Source: Pseudomonas sp. DTU12.3 (lineage in GTDB: Bacteria; Pseudomonadota; Gammaproteobacteria; Pseudomonadales; Pseudomonadaceae). Taken from it: a DNA stretch of 64,000 bases. The stretch lies in assembly GCF_004124275.1 (NCBI RefSeq), contig NZ_CP027218.1:2235501-2299500 (forward strand). The letters are read 5' to 3'. This document shows positions 56,264 to 64,000 of the stretch, one piece after another. Within the stretch, counting starts at the first letter, position 1. Each line of letters begins with the position of its first letter. The notes beneath the pieces are model-generated. The model was given only the letters and a program-made list of their open reading frames with translations, was not told the DNA's origin and did no database searches. The position numbers were made by a program, and so were the translations under genes.

Positions 56264-56359
56264 GTGGCTCGGGCGCCGTAGTTGCTGGGCTATTTGCGCA
56301 ATTGGAGATGTCTCGCTGCACTTTCTGGAGGCGTGTTGCGCTTTTTTGGAGCGCTGAAT

Positions 56360-56436
56360 CAAAAGATCGCAACCTTCGGCAGCTCCTACAGGTGTACGCA
56401 ATCAACTGTAGGAGCTGCCGAAGGCTGCGATCTTTT
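56360..56436. repeat. REPIN (family A)
   Basis: AAAAGATCGCAACCTTCGGC and inverse TGCCGAAGGCTGCGATCTTT. It begins right at the stop codon of the kinase gene. Confidence 0.87.
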
Positions 56437-58097
56437 CAGGGCTGATGAAACAACAAAACCAGCAGCACCACATTCCCGAGCAAGGCCAGCAACGCCATCG
56501 TCCGCCAGACCTTCAATGGCTCACGCTCCAACAGCGGCCGAGGCCGCACACTCAAACTGCGCCGCTCACCCTGTTCCAGCACCAGCAACCATTCTTCAGC
56601 GGTCTCAAAACGTTGCTGCGGATCGGCTGCAACCCCGCGTTCCAGGCTCTGCGCCAGCCATTCCGGCAAGTCAGGCCGAAAACGACTGGCACTCACCGGC
56701 AGACCAAAGCGCGGTCGCTGAAACGCTTCGATTTCGCCATAGGGATAATGCCCCGTCAGCAGGAAATACAGCGTGACGCCTACCGCGTACAAATCCTGCT
56801 GCGCACTCGGCGCATCACCGCGAAACGCTTCCGGCGCGATATAACTCGGCGTTCCCGGCAACGTCGACGGCGCGTCTTCGGACAACCCAGGACAATACGC
56901 CAGGCCAAAATCCAGCAAGCGCAGTTCGCCGTCGTCACCTAGATGCAGGTTTTCCGGTTTGATGTCGCGATGCAGAATCTGCCGTCGATGCAGCAACCCG
57001 ACCGCACGCAGCAGCCGTTCGGCGATGTCCTGCCATTGCGCCAAAGATAAAGGCCCAAGCTGTGCCAGCGTCGTCCCGGAATATTCGCGCATCACGTAGT
57101 ACAAATGCTGACGCTGACTGCACGGGTGGACTTCAGGAAAATGCCGCCCGGCCACCCGTTTCAGAAACCATTCCTCGGACAGCAACGCTTGCCCGGCGTA
57201 GGAATCATCGGCGGAGCGCGTGGGCAGGGTTTTCAGAAGCCAGGTCTGACCTTGTCCATCCAGCACTCGATACAGCAATGATTGCTGGCTCTGCGCGACG
57301 ATGCCTTGCACCTGCCAGCCTTCGAACGACTGACCGGGTTTCAGTGGTGGCGGCAACGGCCATTGCTGCAAATGAATCAGCGCGTCGCCAATGTTCGCCT
57401 CGCCGACCGCATCGACGCGCACCAGCAAAGCACTGGCGTTGTCCTGACTGCCGGCCAGATGCGCGGCGTTGACCAAGGTATGTGCGGCGCTGTCGAGATC
57501 CGGATGATCACGCAGAATCGCCGCAATAGCGGTATCTCCAAGCGTCGACCAGATCCCGTCGCTGAGCATTACGAAACACTCGCCCTCGCGCAATTCACCG
57601 TCGAGAAAATCCAGCACCAGATGCTGATCCAGCCCGAGCGCACGCTTGAGCACGTGTTGCATGCCCGGCTGCTCCCAGACGTGGTCCTCGGTGACTCGCT
57701 GCAAGCCGTCGGCGTGCCAGCGATACACCCGGCAATCTCCTGCGTGGGCCAAGGTAAAGCGCCGACCACGCATGACCAAAGCACTGACAGTGGTGAGCAA
57801 CGGTTGCCCACCGCCATTGGCCTGCAACCAGCGATTTTGCGCGAGCAGCAAGCGATCGAGTGCCTGCGCCACGCTCCAGGTTTGCGGCGTGGCGTAATAG
57901 TCGAGCGCCAGGGCCTGCAAGGTCGAACGTGCGGCGAGGCCACCATCGGCGCACTGGCTGACGCCGTCGGCGATGGCGAACAGATAACCTTTGCTCGCCG
58001 CCAGCGCCGGCGCCGGTGTTATCGAACGCAGAGCGTCCTGATTCTCCGCACGCGGACCGATGGCGCTGGCTTCGGCGAAACTCAGTTGCAGGGCCAT
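56436..58097 (-). CDS. PP2C phosphatase fused to Ser/Thr kinase, tail-anchored
   Basis: 553 residues. The N-terminal PP2C domain (about 1-235) keeps the metal-binding acids in RAENQDAL, FAIADGVSQ, HAGDCRVYRW, LSDGIWS and SQDNASALLV. The protein kinase domain (about 260-520) has the Lys in WLLKTLP, HRDIKPENL, DFGLAYCPG and SYIAPEAF; the glycine loop is degenerate. A final helix MALLALLGNVVLLVLLF anchors it in the membrane. Having opposing activities in one chain, downstream of the nitrate transporter NasA (7-nt gap), suggests reversible phosphorylation of transport or assimilation proteins. Confidence 0.88.
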   Translation of the reverse strand: MALQLSFAEASAIGPRAENQDALRSITPAPALAASKGYLFAIADGVSQCADGGLAARSTLQALALDYYATPQTWSVAQALDRLLLAQNRWLQANGGGQPLLTTVSALVMRGRRFTLAHAGDCRVYRWHADGLQRVTEDHVWEQPGMQHVLKRALGLDQHLVLDFLDGELREGECFVMLSDGIWSTLGDTAIAAILRDHPDLDSAAHTLVNAAHLAGSQDNASALLVRVDAVGEANIGDALIHLQQWPLPPPLKPGQSFEGWQVQGIVAQSQQSLLYRVLDGQGQTWLLKTLPTRSADDSYAGQALLSEEWFLKRVAGRHFPEVHPCSQRQHLYYVMREYSGTTLAQLGPLSLAQWQDIAERLLRAVGLLHRRQILHRDIKPENLHLGDDGELRLLDFGLAYCPGLSEDAPSTLPGTPSYIAPEAFRGDAPSAQQDLYAVGVTLYFLLTGHYPYGEIEAFQRPRFGLPVSASRFRPDLPEWLAQSLERGVAADPQQRFETAEEWLLVLEQGERRSLSVRPRPLLEREPLKVWRTMALLALLGNVVLLVLLFHQP

Positions 58098-58104
58098 CGA
58101 TGCC

Positions 58105-59316
58105 TCAGACCCGCGCCGCCGTCACCGCTGCCGAGCCCCAAGTGGTTCTCCAGCGACGTTTGACGCCGTGCAGGCCAAACCACGCCAACACGCCGAGGCT
58201 GGCGAACAACCACAGAGCCAGTTGATAGCTGCCGGTGCTTTGTTTGATCGCGCCCATGCCTGCCGCCAAGGCAAAACCGCCGATGCCGCCGGCCATGCCG
58301 ATCAATCCGGTCATCACGCCGATCTCCAGGCGAAAACGCTGCGGCACCAGTTGGAAAACCGCACCGTTGCCGGCGCCCAGGCCGAGCATGGTGCAGACGA
58401 AAAGCGCCAGCGCGGCGTAGGAACTTGGCAGGTTGAACCCAACAGCAGCTATACAAATGGCTGCCACGGTGTACATCGCCAGCAAGGTGCGGATGCCGCC
58501 GAAACGATCCGCCAGCGCGCCGCCCAACGGCCGCATCAGACTGCCACCGAACACGCAGGCGGCGGTGTAGTAACCCGCGGTCACCGGGCTCAAACCGTAT
58601 TGATCGTTGAAGTAGCCGGGCAGGGCGCTGGCCAGACCGATGAAGCCGCCGAACGTGACGCTGTAGAAAAACATGAACCACCAACTGTCACGGTCGCCCA
58701 AGGCTTTGAAGTAGTCGGTCATGGCTTTGGCTTTTGGCCGCTCCGGCGCGTTTTTCGCCAGCCAGGCGAACAACATCAGCGTCAGGATTAGCGGAATCAA
58801 AGCGAAGCCGAAGACGTTGCTCCAGCCGAACGAGGCGGCCAGCACCGGAGCGAGCAGTGCGGCGAATACGGTGCCGGAGTTGCCCGCACCGGCAATGCCC
58901 ATGGCTTTGCCCTGATGCTGCGGCGGATACCATTGCGAGGCCAGCGGCAGGGCCACAGCGAAAGACGCGCCGGCCATGCCGAGGAACAGGCCGAGGATCA
59001 GTGCTTGTTCGTAGCTGTGAATGCCGATTTTCCAGGCACCGAACAAAGCGCAAATCACGATGACCTGACCGATCAGCCCGGCGGTTTTCGGCGACAAACG
59101 ATCGGCGAGCATGCCCATGATAAAGCGCAGCAGCGCGCCGGCGAGGATCGGCGTGGCGACGACGAGGCCGCGTTGCTGCGTGGTCAGGTGCAGGTCGGCG
59201 GCGATCTGCACCGCCAGCGGGCCGAGCAGGTACCAGACCATGAAGCTCAGGTCGAAATACAGGAAGGCCGCGAACAGGGTCGGGGTGTGGCCGGATTTCC
59301 AGAAGCTTGAATTCAT
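58105..59316 (-). CDS. nasA: Nitrate/nitrite transporter (MFS, NarK/NasA family)
   Basis: 403 residues, 12 membrane helices. Starts MNSSFWKSGHTPTLFAAFLYFDLSFMVWYLLGPL, whose FDLSFMVW is typical of bacterial NasA. The nitrate signatures GMAGASFAVALPLASQWYP and GAGNSGTVFAALLAP (Gly-rich loops of helices 5 and 11) and the substrate-binding Arg in LRFIMG are present. It imports nitrate for the assimilatory reductase. Start chosen at 59316 (GAGGTG upstream). First gene of a unit with the phosphatase-kinase, behind its own sigma-54 promoter and ANTAR leader. Confidence 0.92.
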   Translation of the reverse strand: MNSSFWKSGHTPTLFAAFLYFDLSFMVWYLLGPLAVQIAADLHLTTQQRGLVVATPILAGALLRFIMGMLADRLSPKTAGLIGQVIVICALFGAWKIGIHSYEQALILGLFLGMAGASFAVALPLASQWYPPQHQGKAMGIAGAGNSGTVFAALLAPVLAASFGWSNVFGFALIPLILTLMLFAWLAKNAPERPKAKAMTDYFKALGDRDSWWFMFFYSVTFGGFIGLASALPGYFNDQYGLSPVTAGYYTAACVFGGSLMRPLGGALADRFGGIRTLLAMYTVAAICIAAVGFNLPSSYAALALFVCTMLGLGAGNGAVFQLVPQRFRLEIGVMTGLIGMAGGIGGFALAAGMGAIKQSTGSYQLALWLFASLGVLAWFGLHGVKRRWRTTWGSAAVTAARV

Positions 59317-59417
59317 CGCGCACCTCAGCTGAAAAGAGTCTCGAAAGGAGTCATGCAACAGCAAGTGGGGCGCCGCCACGGCCGCACCACCGGCCCCGAG
59401 CTGTGGGGCCAAAACGC

Positions 59418-59502
59418 AAAAACGCCGCTACCTGATGCGCCGGTTGGGGCGAACGGGTGAGCGACGTCTTTGTCGTGGGTGGGGCAACCGCCGTTGGTTA
59501 CC
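59418..59502 (-). promoter_or_regulatory. NasT (ANTAR) attenuator in the nasA leader
   Basis: Minus strand: P1 (59502-59483) GGTAACC-AACGGC-GGTTGCC; P2 (59475-59462) CGAC-AAAGAC-GTCG. Both loops obey A1/G4. The terminator arm ACGTCGCT (59467-59460) contains the 3' arm of P2 and pairs with AGCGGCGT (59429-59422) before TTTTT, so P2 and the terminator are mutually exclusive: a textbook antitermination switch. Confidence 0.85.
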
Positions 59503-59516
59503 TGTGCGTTTTACAT

Positions 59517-59533
59517 AGCGAGATTTGTGCCAA
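59517..59533 (-). promoter_or_regulatory. Sigma-54 promoter of nasA
   Basis: TTGGCACAAATCTCGCT on the minus strand: GG-N10-GC spacing is exact. Predicted start near 59506, a few nucleotides before P1. Confidence 0.75.
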
Positions 59534-59557
59534 CAAGTTGAGACCGAGGTGCGGCCA

Positions 59558-59664
59558 TTCGCGAGCAAGCCCGCTCCCACAGGGGAATGCATTCCAGCAG
59601 GGGATCGAAGCCAATTCATCAGGGCGATGCAGTTTCAAATGTGGGAGCGGGCTTGCTCGCGAAG
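59558..59664. repeat. REPIN (family B), long spacer
   Basis: TTCGCGAGCAAGCCCGCTCC and inverse GTGGGAGCGGGCTTGCTCGC, about 60 nt apart. Confidence 0.83.
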
Positions 59665-59689
59665 GGACCCTGACAGGCAACACAAGGCT

Positions 59690-60265
59690 TCAGCCGAGCA
59701 ACTCACTCATCGCAATAATCTGCTCCGCCACTTGAATCAGCTTCTGCTGCCGACTCATCGCCTGCCGTCGCATCAGGGTGTAAGCCTCTTCCTCACTGCA
59801 GTCCTTCATCTTCATCAACAACCCCTTGGCCAGCTCAATACGTTTGCGCTCGGCCAATTGCTGATCACGCGCCTGCAACTGCGCACGCAACGCCTGATCG
59901 CTCTCGAAGCGCGCCATCGCCACATCGAGAATCGGCTGCAAACGCTGTGCGTGAATGCCCTCGACGATGTAGGCACTGACCCCGGACTTGATTGCCTGAC
60001 GCATCACCCCCGGGTCATGTTCGTCGGTAAACATCACGATCGGTCGAGGCTGATCGCGGCTGACCAGCACCACTTGCTCCATGACATCGCGGCTCGGTGA
60101 CTCGGTATCGATCAGGATCACGTCCGGGCGCACCGTTTCGACGCGCGCGGGCAGGTCAATGGTCAGGCCGGATTCGTCGATGACCTCGAAACCGGCCTCG
60201 GTCAGCGCCGCTTTCAGGCGTCCGACTTTTTTTGCCGTGTCGTTGATCAGCAGAATGCGCAACAT
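59690..60265 (-). CDS. nasT: ANTAR-domain antiterminator NasT
   Basis: 191 residues. A response-regulator-like receiver (MLRILLINDTAKKVGRLKAA, DVILIDTESPSRD) lies over a C-terminal ANTAR three-helix RNA-binding domain (LAERKRIELAKGLLMKMKDC and EEEAYTLMRRQAMSRQQKLI). NasT binds tandem hexaloop hairpins and prevents termination of nitrate genes; without nitrate it is held by NasS. Its likely targets are visible upstream of nirB, nasA and possibly nasS. It lies 15 nt after nasS. Confidence 0.95.
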   Translation of the reverse strand: MLRILLINDTAKKVGRLKAALTEAGFEVIDESGLTIDLPARVETVRPDVILIDTESPSRDVMEQVVLVSRDQPRPIVMFTDEHDPGVMRQAIKSGVSAYIVEGIHAQRLQPILDVAMARFESDQALRAQLQARDQQLAERKRIELAKGLLMKMKDCSEEEAYTLMRRQAMSRQQKLIQVAEQIIAMSELLG

Positions 60266-60280
60266 GTTCGCGGTCTCCTG

Positions 60281-61492
60281 TCAGCGATGGGCGAGAAGGG
60301 CGGTGTCGTCGCTCAACGCGTGCAGCTTGAAACTGCGCGCGTAACCGGCCGGGTCGCTACCGTCCCAGACTTTGCCGTCGAGCAACTGGCTGCTGCGCAT
60401 ATCGGCTCCCCACGCTGCAACGCCGACCGCCGTGGCTGCCTCGCGGTAGAGATCGAGTTGCTGAACCTGGCGGGCGACGGCGAGGTAATCCGGATCTTCG
60501 CGCAGCAAACCCCAGCGCCGGAATTGGGTCATGAACCACATGCCATCGGACAGATACGGCAGATTGACTTCGCCTTTGCCGTGAAAGCGCAGCGCGTGCG
60601 GATCCTGCCAGCGATTGCCGAGGCCATCGGCGTAGTCACCGAGAAAGCGCGGTTCGATGCAGGCAACCGGAGCATCGAGATACTCAGGTGCGCTGAGCAA
60701 TTGCGCGCTGCTGCGACGGTTTTCCGGGCTTGCTTCGATGAAGCGGCTGGCTTCAAGGATCGCCATCACCAACGCCCGCGCAGTGTTGGGGTATTGCTCG
60801 ACGAATTCGCGGGTACAGCCGAGGACTTTTTCCGGGTGATCGGGCCAGATGGTCTGGCTGGTGGCGAGGGTGAAGCCGAGATCCTGCTGCACCGCGCTGG
60901 CAGCCCACGGTTCGCCGACGCAGAAACCGTCGATGCGCCCGGCCTGCAAGTGCGCGACCATTTGCGGCGGCGGCACAACCACGCTGTCGACATCCTGCAA
61001 CGGATGAATGCCTTGGCTCGCCAGCCAGTAATACAGCCACATCGCGTGGGTGCCGGTTGGGAAGGTCTGCGCGAAGGTGAGTTTTGCGCGGCTTTGGTGC
61101 ACATGCCGGTTCAGCGCTTCAGGACTGGTCACGCCGAGGTTTTGCAGGTCGTGCGAAAGATTCAGGCTCTGGCCGTTCTGATTCAGGCCCATCAGCACCG
61201 CCATGTCGGTCGGGGCAACGCCGCCGATGCCCAGATGCACCGCGTATATCAGGCCGTAAAGGCTGTGGGCGGCATCGAGTTCGCCGCTGACCAGCTTGTC
61301 GCGCAGATTCGCCCAGGAAGCCTGGCGCTTGAGGTTCAGGGTCAGCCCGTACGGCTGAGCAAAGCCCTGAGTGGCAGCGACGACGACCGAAGCGCAATCG
61401 CTCAGGGCCATGAAACCAAGGTTGATCGCGCTTTTTTCCGGCGCATCGCTGCCGTTGACCCAGGCCAGCGGCCCCACTGATGGTTCATTCAT
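60281..61492 (-). CDS. nasS: Nitrate sensor NasS (NrtA-like periplasmic-binding fold, cytoplasmic)
   Basis: 403 residues starting at the ATG at 61492 ([21 protein letters not shown] upstream). It resembles the NrtA substrate-binding protein ([30 protein letters not shown]) but has no signal peptide or lipobox, as expected for the cytosolic sensor that sequesters NasT until nitrate or nitrite binds. The longer frame to 61618 is out: it runs through a terminator-like leader. Upstream lie a sigma-54 promoter and a probable ANTAR attenuator. Confidence 0.94.
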   Translation of the reverse strand: MNEPSVGPLAWVNGSDAPEKSAINLGFMALSDCASVVVAATQGFAQPYGLTLNLKRQASWANLRDKLVSGELDAAHSLYGLIYAVHLGIGGVAPTDMAVLMGLNQNGQSLNLSHDLQNLGVTSPEALNRHVHQSRAKLTFAQTFPTGTHAMWLYYWLASQGIHPLQDVDSVVVPPPQMVAHLQAGRIDGFCVGEPWAASAVQQDLGFTLATSQTIWPDHPEKVLGCTREFVEQYPNTARALVMAILEASRFIEASPENRRSSAQLLSAPEYLDAPVACIEPRFLGDYADGLGNRWQDPHALRFHGKGEVNLPYLSDGMWFMTQFRRWGLLREDPDYLAVARQVQQLDLYREAATAVGVAAWGADMRSSQLLDGKVWDGSDPAGYARSFKLHALSDDTALLAHR

Positions 61493-61505
61493 CCAACGCC
61501 ACCTC

Positions 61506-61585
61506 AAAAAAAACGCCGTCCTGGACTTTGCGCAGGCAAAACCCGGGGACGACGCCATTGTCCTTGCCCGTTTGCCGCCATTGGC
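61506..61585 (-). promoter_or_regulatory. Probable ANTAR attenuator in the nasS-nasT leader
   Basis: Minus strand: P1 (61585-61574) GCC-AATGGC-GGC and P2 (61562-61551) GAC-AATGGC-GTC have identical hexaloops with A1 and G4, but stems of only 3 bp. A terminator follows: CGTCGTCC (61554-61547) pairs with GGACGGCG (61521-61514), then eight T, 14 nt before the nasS ATG. P2's 3' arm lies inside the terminator's 5' arm, as in the nasA leader. No upstream minus-strand gene needs a terminator here. Confidence 0.65.
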
Positions 61586-61608
61586 CTGCGAGCTGATAAC
61601 AAAGAAAG

Positions 61609-61625
61609 TGCAAGGCATATGCCAG
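61609..61625 (-). promoter_or_regulatory. Sigma-54 promoter candidate of nasS-nasT
   Basis: CTGGCATATGCCTTGCA on the minus strand: -24 GG and -12 GC 10 nt apart, with the TTGCA form of the -12 box. Predicted start near 61598, 13 nt before P1. Confidence 0.65.
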
Positions 61626-61672
61626 CGTCAGCGATTTACGCGTGCGCCTCGCGCCGCAGGCCCATGCCCGGC

Positions 61673-61678
61673 TATAAT
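61673..61678 (+). promoter_or_regulatory. -10 element of pyrD
   Basis: A consensus TATAAT 37 nt before the pyrD ATG. The -35 region is weak. Confidence 0.5.
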
Positions 61679-61714
61679 CGCCGCCTCTTTTCGCCGCCCG
61701 AGTCATCGCCGCCC

Positions 61715-62737
61715 ATGTACACCCTGGCCCGTCAGCTGTTGTTCAAACTTTCCCCGGAAACTTCCCACGATCTGTCGCTGGATCTGATCGGCGCGGGTGG
61801 GCGTTTGGGCCTCAACGGCTTGCTGTGCAAGGCGCCGGCGAACGTGCCGGTGACCGTCATGGGTATCGACTTTCCGAACCCGGTGGGGCTGGCGGCCGGT
61901 CTGGACAAAAACGGCGCGGCCATCGACGGCTTCGCACAGTTGGGTTTCGGTTTTGTCGAAATCGGCACCGTGACCCCACGTCCGCAGCCGGGTAACCCGA
62001 AACCACGGATTTTCCGCCTGCCGGAAGCCGAGGCGATCATCAACCGCATGGGTTTCAACAACCTCGGGGTCGATAACTTGCTGGCCCGCGTGGCAGCGGC
62101 TAAGTACAAAGGCGTGCTGGGCATCAACATCGGCAAGAACTTCGACACACCGGTTGAACGCGCGGTCGACGATTACCTGATCTGCCTGGACAAGGTTTAT
62201 GCCCACGCCAGCTACGTGACGGTCAACGTCAGTTCGCCCAACACCCCGGGCCTGCGCAGCCTGCAGTTTGGCGATTCGCTCAAGCAGTTGTTGGCTGATC
62301 TGGCCACGCGCCGCGCCGAACTGGCCTTGCGTCATGGCAAGCATGTACCGCTGGCAATCAAGATCGCGCCGGACATGACCGATGAAGAAACCGCGCAGGT
62401 CGCGCAAGCGCTGATCGAAACCGGCATGGACGCGGTGATCGCGACCAACACCACCCTGAGCCGTGTCGGCGTTGAAGGCATGGAGCATGGCGACGAGGCG
62501 GGCGGTTTGTCCGGCGCGCCGGTGCGTGAGAAGAGTACGAATACCGTGAAGGTGCTGGCGGGTGAGTTGGCTGGGCGTTTGCCGATCATTGCCGCTGGCG
62601 GCATCACTGAAGGCAAGCATGCGGCCGAGAAGATCCTCGCGGGTGCGAGCCTGGTGCAGATCTACTCCGGCTTCATCTATAAAGGCCCTGCACTGATCCG
62701 CGAGTCGGTAGACGCCATCGCCGCCCTACGCAAATAA
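61715..62737 (+). CDS. pyrD: Dihydroorotate dehydrogenase (quinone), class 2
   Basis: 340 residues from [12 protein letters not shown]. The N-terminal amphipathic helices mark the membrane-associated class 2 enzyme that passes electrons to ubiquinone in pyrimidine synthesis. FMN/orotate segments: [69 protein letters not shown] with catalytic Ser, and [21 protein letters not shown] frame starting at 61619 is rejected as non-family sequence. Confidence 0.97.
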   Translation: MYTLARQLLFKLSPETSHDLSLDLIGAGGRLGLNGLLCKAPANVPVTVMGIDFPNPVGLAAGLDKNGAAIDGFAQLGFGFVEIGTVTPRPQPGNPKPRIFRLPEAEAIINRMGFNNLGVDNLLARVAAAKYKGVLGINIGKNFDTPVERAVDDYLICLDKVYAHASYVTVNVSSPNTPGLRSLQFGDSLKQLLADLATRRAELALRHGKHVPLAIKIAPDMTDEETAQVAQALIETGMDAVIATNTTLSRVGVEGMEHGDEAGGLSGAPVREKSTNTVKVLAGELAGRLPIIAAGGITEGKHAAEKILAGASLVQIYSGFIYKGPALIRESVDAIAALRK

Positions 62738-62745
62738 CCCAGGCT

Positions 62746-62775
62746 GACCTGACCCGACCCGACCCGACCCGATCC
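62746..62775 (+). repeat. GACCC pentanucleotide tandem repeat
   Basis: Four exact copies of GACCC flanked by GACCT and GATCC, directly after pyrD. Confidence 0.85.
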
Positions 62776-62786
62776 AATCCGGTCAA

Positions 62787-62925
62787 TGTAGGAGCTGCCG
62801 AAGGCTGCGATCTTTTGATCCTGATCCTGATCCTGATCCTGATCCTGATCCTGATCCTGATCCTGATCCTGATCTTGATTTTAAAAAACAGGATCAAAAG
62901 ATCGCAGCCTTCGGCAGCTCCTACA
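62787..62925. repeat. REPIN (family A) with an expanded microsatellite spacer
   Basis: TGTAGGAGCTGCCGAAGGCT and its inverse flank a spacer far longer than in the other copies. The spacer is made of nine exact GATCCT units (62817-62870) followed by GATCTT and GATTTT. Confidence 0.92.
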
Positions 62926-62973
62926 GGGGTGGTTGCCAGCCAATCGAAGGTCGGACGTTGATTCGGCAGGCAT

Positions 62974-62998
62974 AAAAAAGGGCTCCGCGAAGGAGCCC
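62974..62998 (-). terminator. Intrinsic terminator of rmf
   Basis: Minus strand: GGGCTCC-TTCGC-GGAGCCC followed by TTTTTT, 85 nt after the rmf stop. Confidence 0.88.
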
Positions 62999-63083
62999 CT
63001 GGGCCGCAGCCCGCCGTCCGGGAAGGACGTGCATGGTAAGTCGTTACAAATTCAGATTGTCGTGTCGGAATTAATGCCCTGTG

Positions 63084-63299
63084 TCAGCCGACGGCGTGAA
63101 GTTCGTTGAGTCTGTGGATTCCCGCAGTGCCGGTCATACCGTCCCAGTTGTCGCCGCGTCCTTCTCGCCAGCCGTTAATCCAGGCTTGACGTACCGACGG
63201 TAGAGTAAATGGGCAAAGCTCACGGGATTTGCCACCAACGCCATATTGATATCCGCGCAAAAATGCTCTTTCCAACGGATCACGCTTAAGTCTTCTCAT
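63084..63299 (-). CDS. rmf: Ribosome modulation factor
   Basis: 71 residues: MRRLKRDPLERAFLRGYQYG, then GGKSRELCPFTLPSVRQAW, INGWREGRGDN. The basic helical protein binds the 30S/50S interface region and pairs ribosomes as inactive 100S dimers in stationary phase. Size and the RAFLRGYQYGVGGKSRELCP core match the family. Divergent from rlmL and followed by a clear terminator. Confidence 0.97.
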   Translation of the reverse strand: MRRLKRDPLERAFLRGYQYGVGGKSRELCPFTLPSVRQAWINGWREGRGDNWDGMTGTAGIHRLNELHAVG

Positions 63300-63830
63300 A
63301 GGGTGTTTCCCTCACTTGTTGACTGTTTGTATCGCGTTGACCTCAATCGAGGTCTGGCAGAAAAAACCTGCCGTGGTGCGGCTCGCTGCCGGCGTGGCGA
63401 GCCAAGGTGTTGACGCCGTTGCGACGTCAACCTGTGATCAGTTCTAACCAATGAGTCACACCGATGGAATGACCGTTTTGTCATAAGGACGTAACGAAAA
63501 GGGTGCTATAGCGATAAGTAACCGCGTATTTATTGAACGTTTATTGAGCAAACCCCGGTATGATCGGCCCCGCGCTGGATTATGGGCTTAATTCTTTAGT
63601 GAGAATGACCCACGTTTGCGCTGGGGTACTAAGCGACGAAGGGTCGCTTTAAGACTTTTTGTTTCATCGACTTTTTTATCTGTCCCGGCATCTAAGCTCT
63701 TTTAACCCGAGCAGCGGGGATGGAACGGCACACTTTCGTGCCACGCGGGCGCTCTTTTAGAAAAGCGCCTGATTGAAAACCGGATCGGCAATGCGTTGCC
63801 GATTCACTAGCCAAAGGCTCTGGAAATACC
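63300..63830. other. Divergent rmf / rlmL leader region
   Basis: 531 nt without a gene. On the plus strand a TATGAT (63559-63564) with TTGAAC 20 nt upstream may be a promoter for rlmL, leaving a leader of about 260 nt. That leader holds two stem-loops: AAGCGAC / GTCGCTT (near 63631-63650, followed by AAGACTTTTT, terminator-like) and GGCGCT ... AGCGCC (near 63747-63770). The rmf promoter must lie at the left end. Confidence 0.4.
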
Positions 63831-64000
63831 ATGTCCGACCGTTTCGAACTCTTCCTCACTTGCCCTAAAGGCCTTGAAGGCCTGCTCATCGAGGAAGCCG
63901 TCGGGCTTGGCCTTGAAGAAGCGCGTGAGCACACTTCCGCCGTGCGTGGCATGGCGACCATGGAAACCGCTTATCGCCTGTGCCTCTGGTCGCGTCTGGC
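63831..64000 (+). CDS. rlmL: 23S rRNA methyltransferase RlmL/RlmK (5' end only)
   Basis: The first 56 codons are in the window: MSDRFELFLTCPKGLEGLLI, EEAVGLGLEEAREHTSAVRG, MATMETAYRLCLWSRL. This is the start of the THUMP-containing bifunctional enzyme that modifies G2445 and G2069 of 23S rRNA. Identification uses the N-terminus and the neighbouring rmf and pyrD, the usual order in Pseudomonas. The catalytic domains lie beyond the right edge. Confidence 0.9.
   Translation, partial: MSDRFELFLTCPKGLEGLLIEEAVGLGLEEAREHTSAVRGMATMETAYRLCLWSRL

Noticed and set aside
62673..62897. Minus-strand open frame encoding repeated Ile-Arg
   Set aside because: It is the translation of the GATCCT microsatellite.

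Overview
The window is chromosomal DNA from a Pseudomonas, most likely of the P. fluorescens group. Evidence from the sequence: an OprF porin preceded by an ECF sigma factor of the SigX type and the crfX/cmpX pair; a ppsR/ppsA divergon; an APS-type CysH next to ThrH and PabB; rmf beside rlmL; GC-rich codon use; and two families of short palindromic REP repeats, mostly arranged as inverted pairs (REPINs), of the kind common in P. fluorescens genomes. Gene order resembles the region around PA1736-PA1787 of P. aeruginosa as I remember it, with accessory genes and a propionate cluster interleaved. No database was consulted.

Layout. 1-7.8 kb: the end of a periplasmic molybdopterin-domain protein, a thiolase/multifunctional beta-oxidation pair, an amidotransferase, a CorA-type transporter, a PlsC-like acyltransferase and a small crotonase. 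8-11 kb: tRNA-Ser(GGA) with a clear promoter, YbjQ, two tandem glycine-zipper proteins and several tiny proteins of unknown role. 11-16.8 kb: an Rhs polymorphic toxin locus on the minus strand. Its AT-rich C-terminal cassette encodes a cholera-toxin-like ADP-ribosyltransferase (R / STS / ExE) and is translationally coupled to the first of two paralogous immunity candidates. 17-22 kb: HAD phosphatase, SDR with divergent LysR regulator, and an NCS1 permease/hydantoin-racemase-like pair. 22.5-25.5 kb: cysH, thrH, pabB. 25.7-28.8 kb: a coupled ATP-grasp / inactive transglutaminase-7TM / retropepsin-like operon. 29.2-37.8 kb: the complete 2-methylcitrate (propionate) cluster, GntR-prpB-prpC-acnD-prpF-prpD, with REPINs in three of its gaps. 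37.9-40.3 kb: a divergent EamA exporter and MocR regulator. 40.4-49.7 kb: ppsR/ppsA, hydrolase, rraA, ZntB-like transporter, crfX, cmpX, sigX, oprF.

49.8-61.5 kb is an assimilatory nitrate island on the minus strand: nirB-nirD-nasC-cobA, nasA with a phosphatase-kinase, and the nasS-nasT regulators. Before nirB, before nasA and, less obviously, before nasS itself I see the same arrangement: a sigma-54 promoter with exact GG-N10-GC spacing, two hairpins with hexaloops carrying A at position 1 and G at position 4 (the ANTAR target), then an intrinsic terminator. NasT, an ANTAR protein encoded here, would release all three attenuators when NasS senses nitrate. The nasS leader implies that the sensor operon controls itself by antitermination, and is the regulatory finding I rate highest. 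61.7-64 kb: pyrD, a REPIN whose spacer carries a hexanucleotide microsatellite, rmf, and the 5' end of rlmL.

REPINs lie directly against several 3' ends. In three genes (cysH, the EamA exporter, cobA) a repeat supplies the stop codon, and in cobA it also encodes the last residues of the protein.
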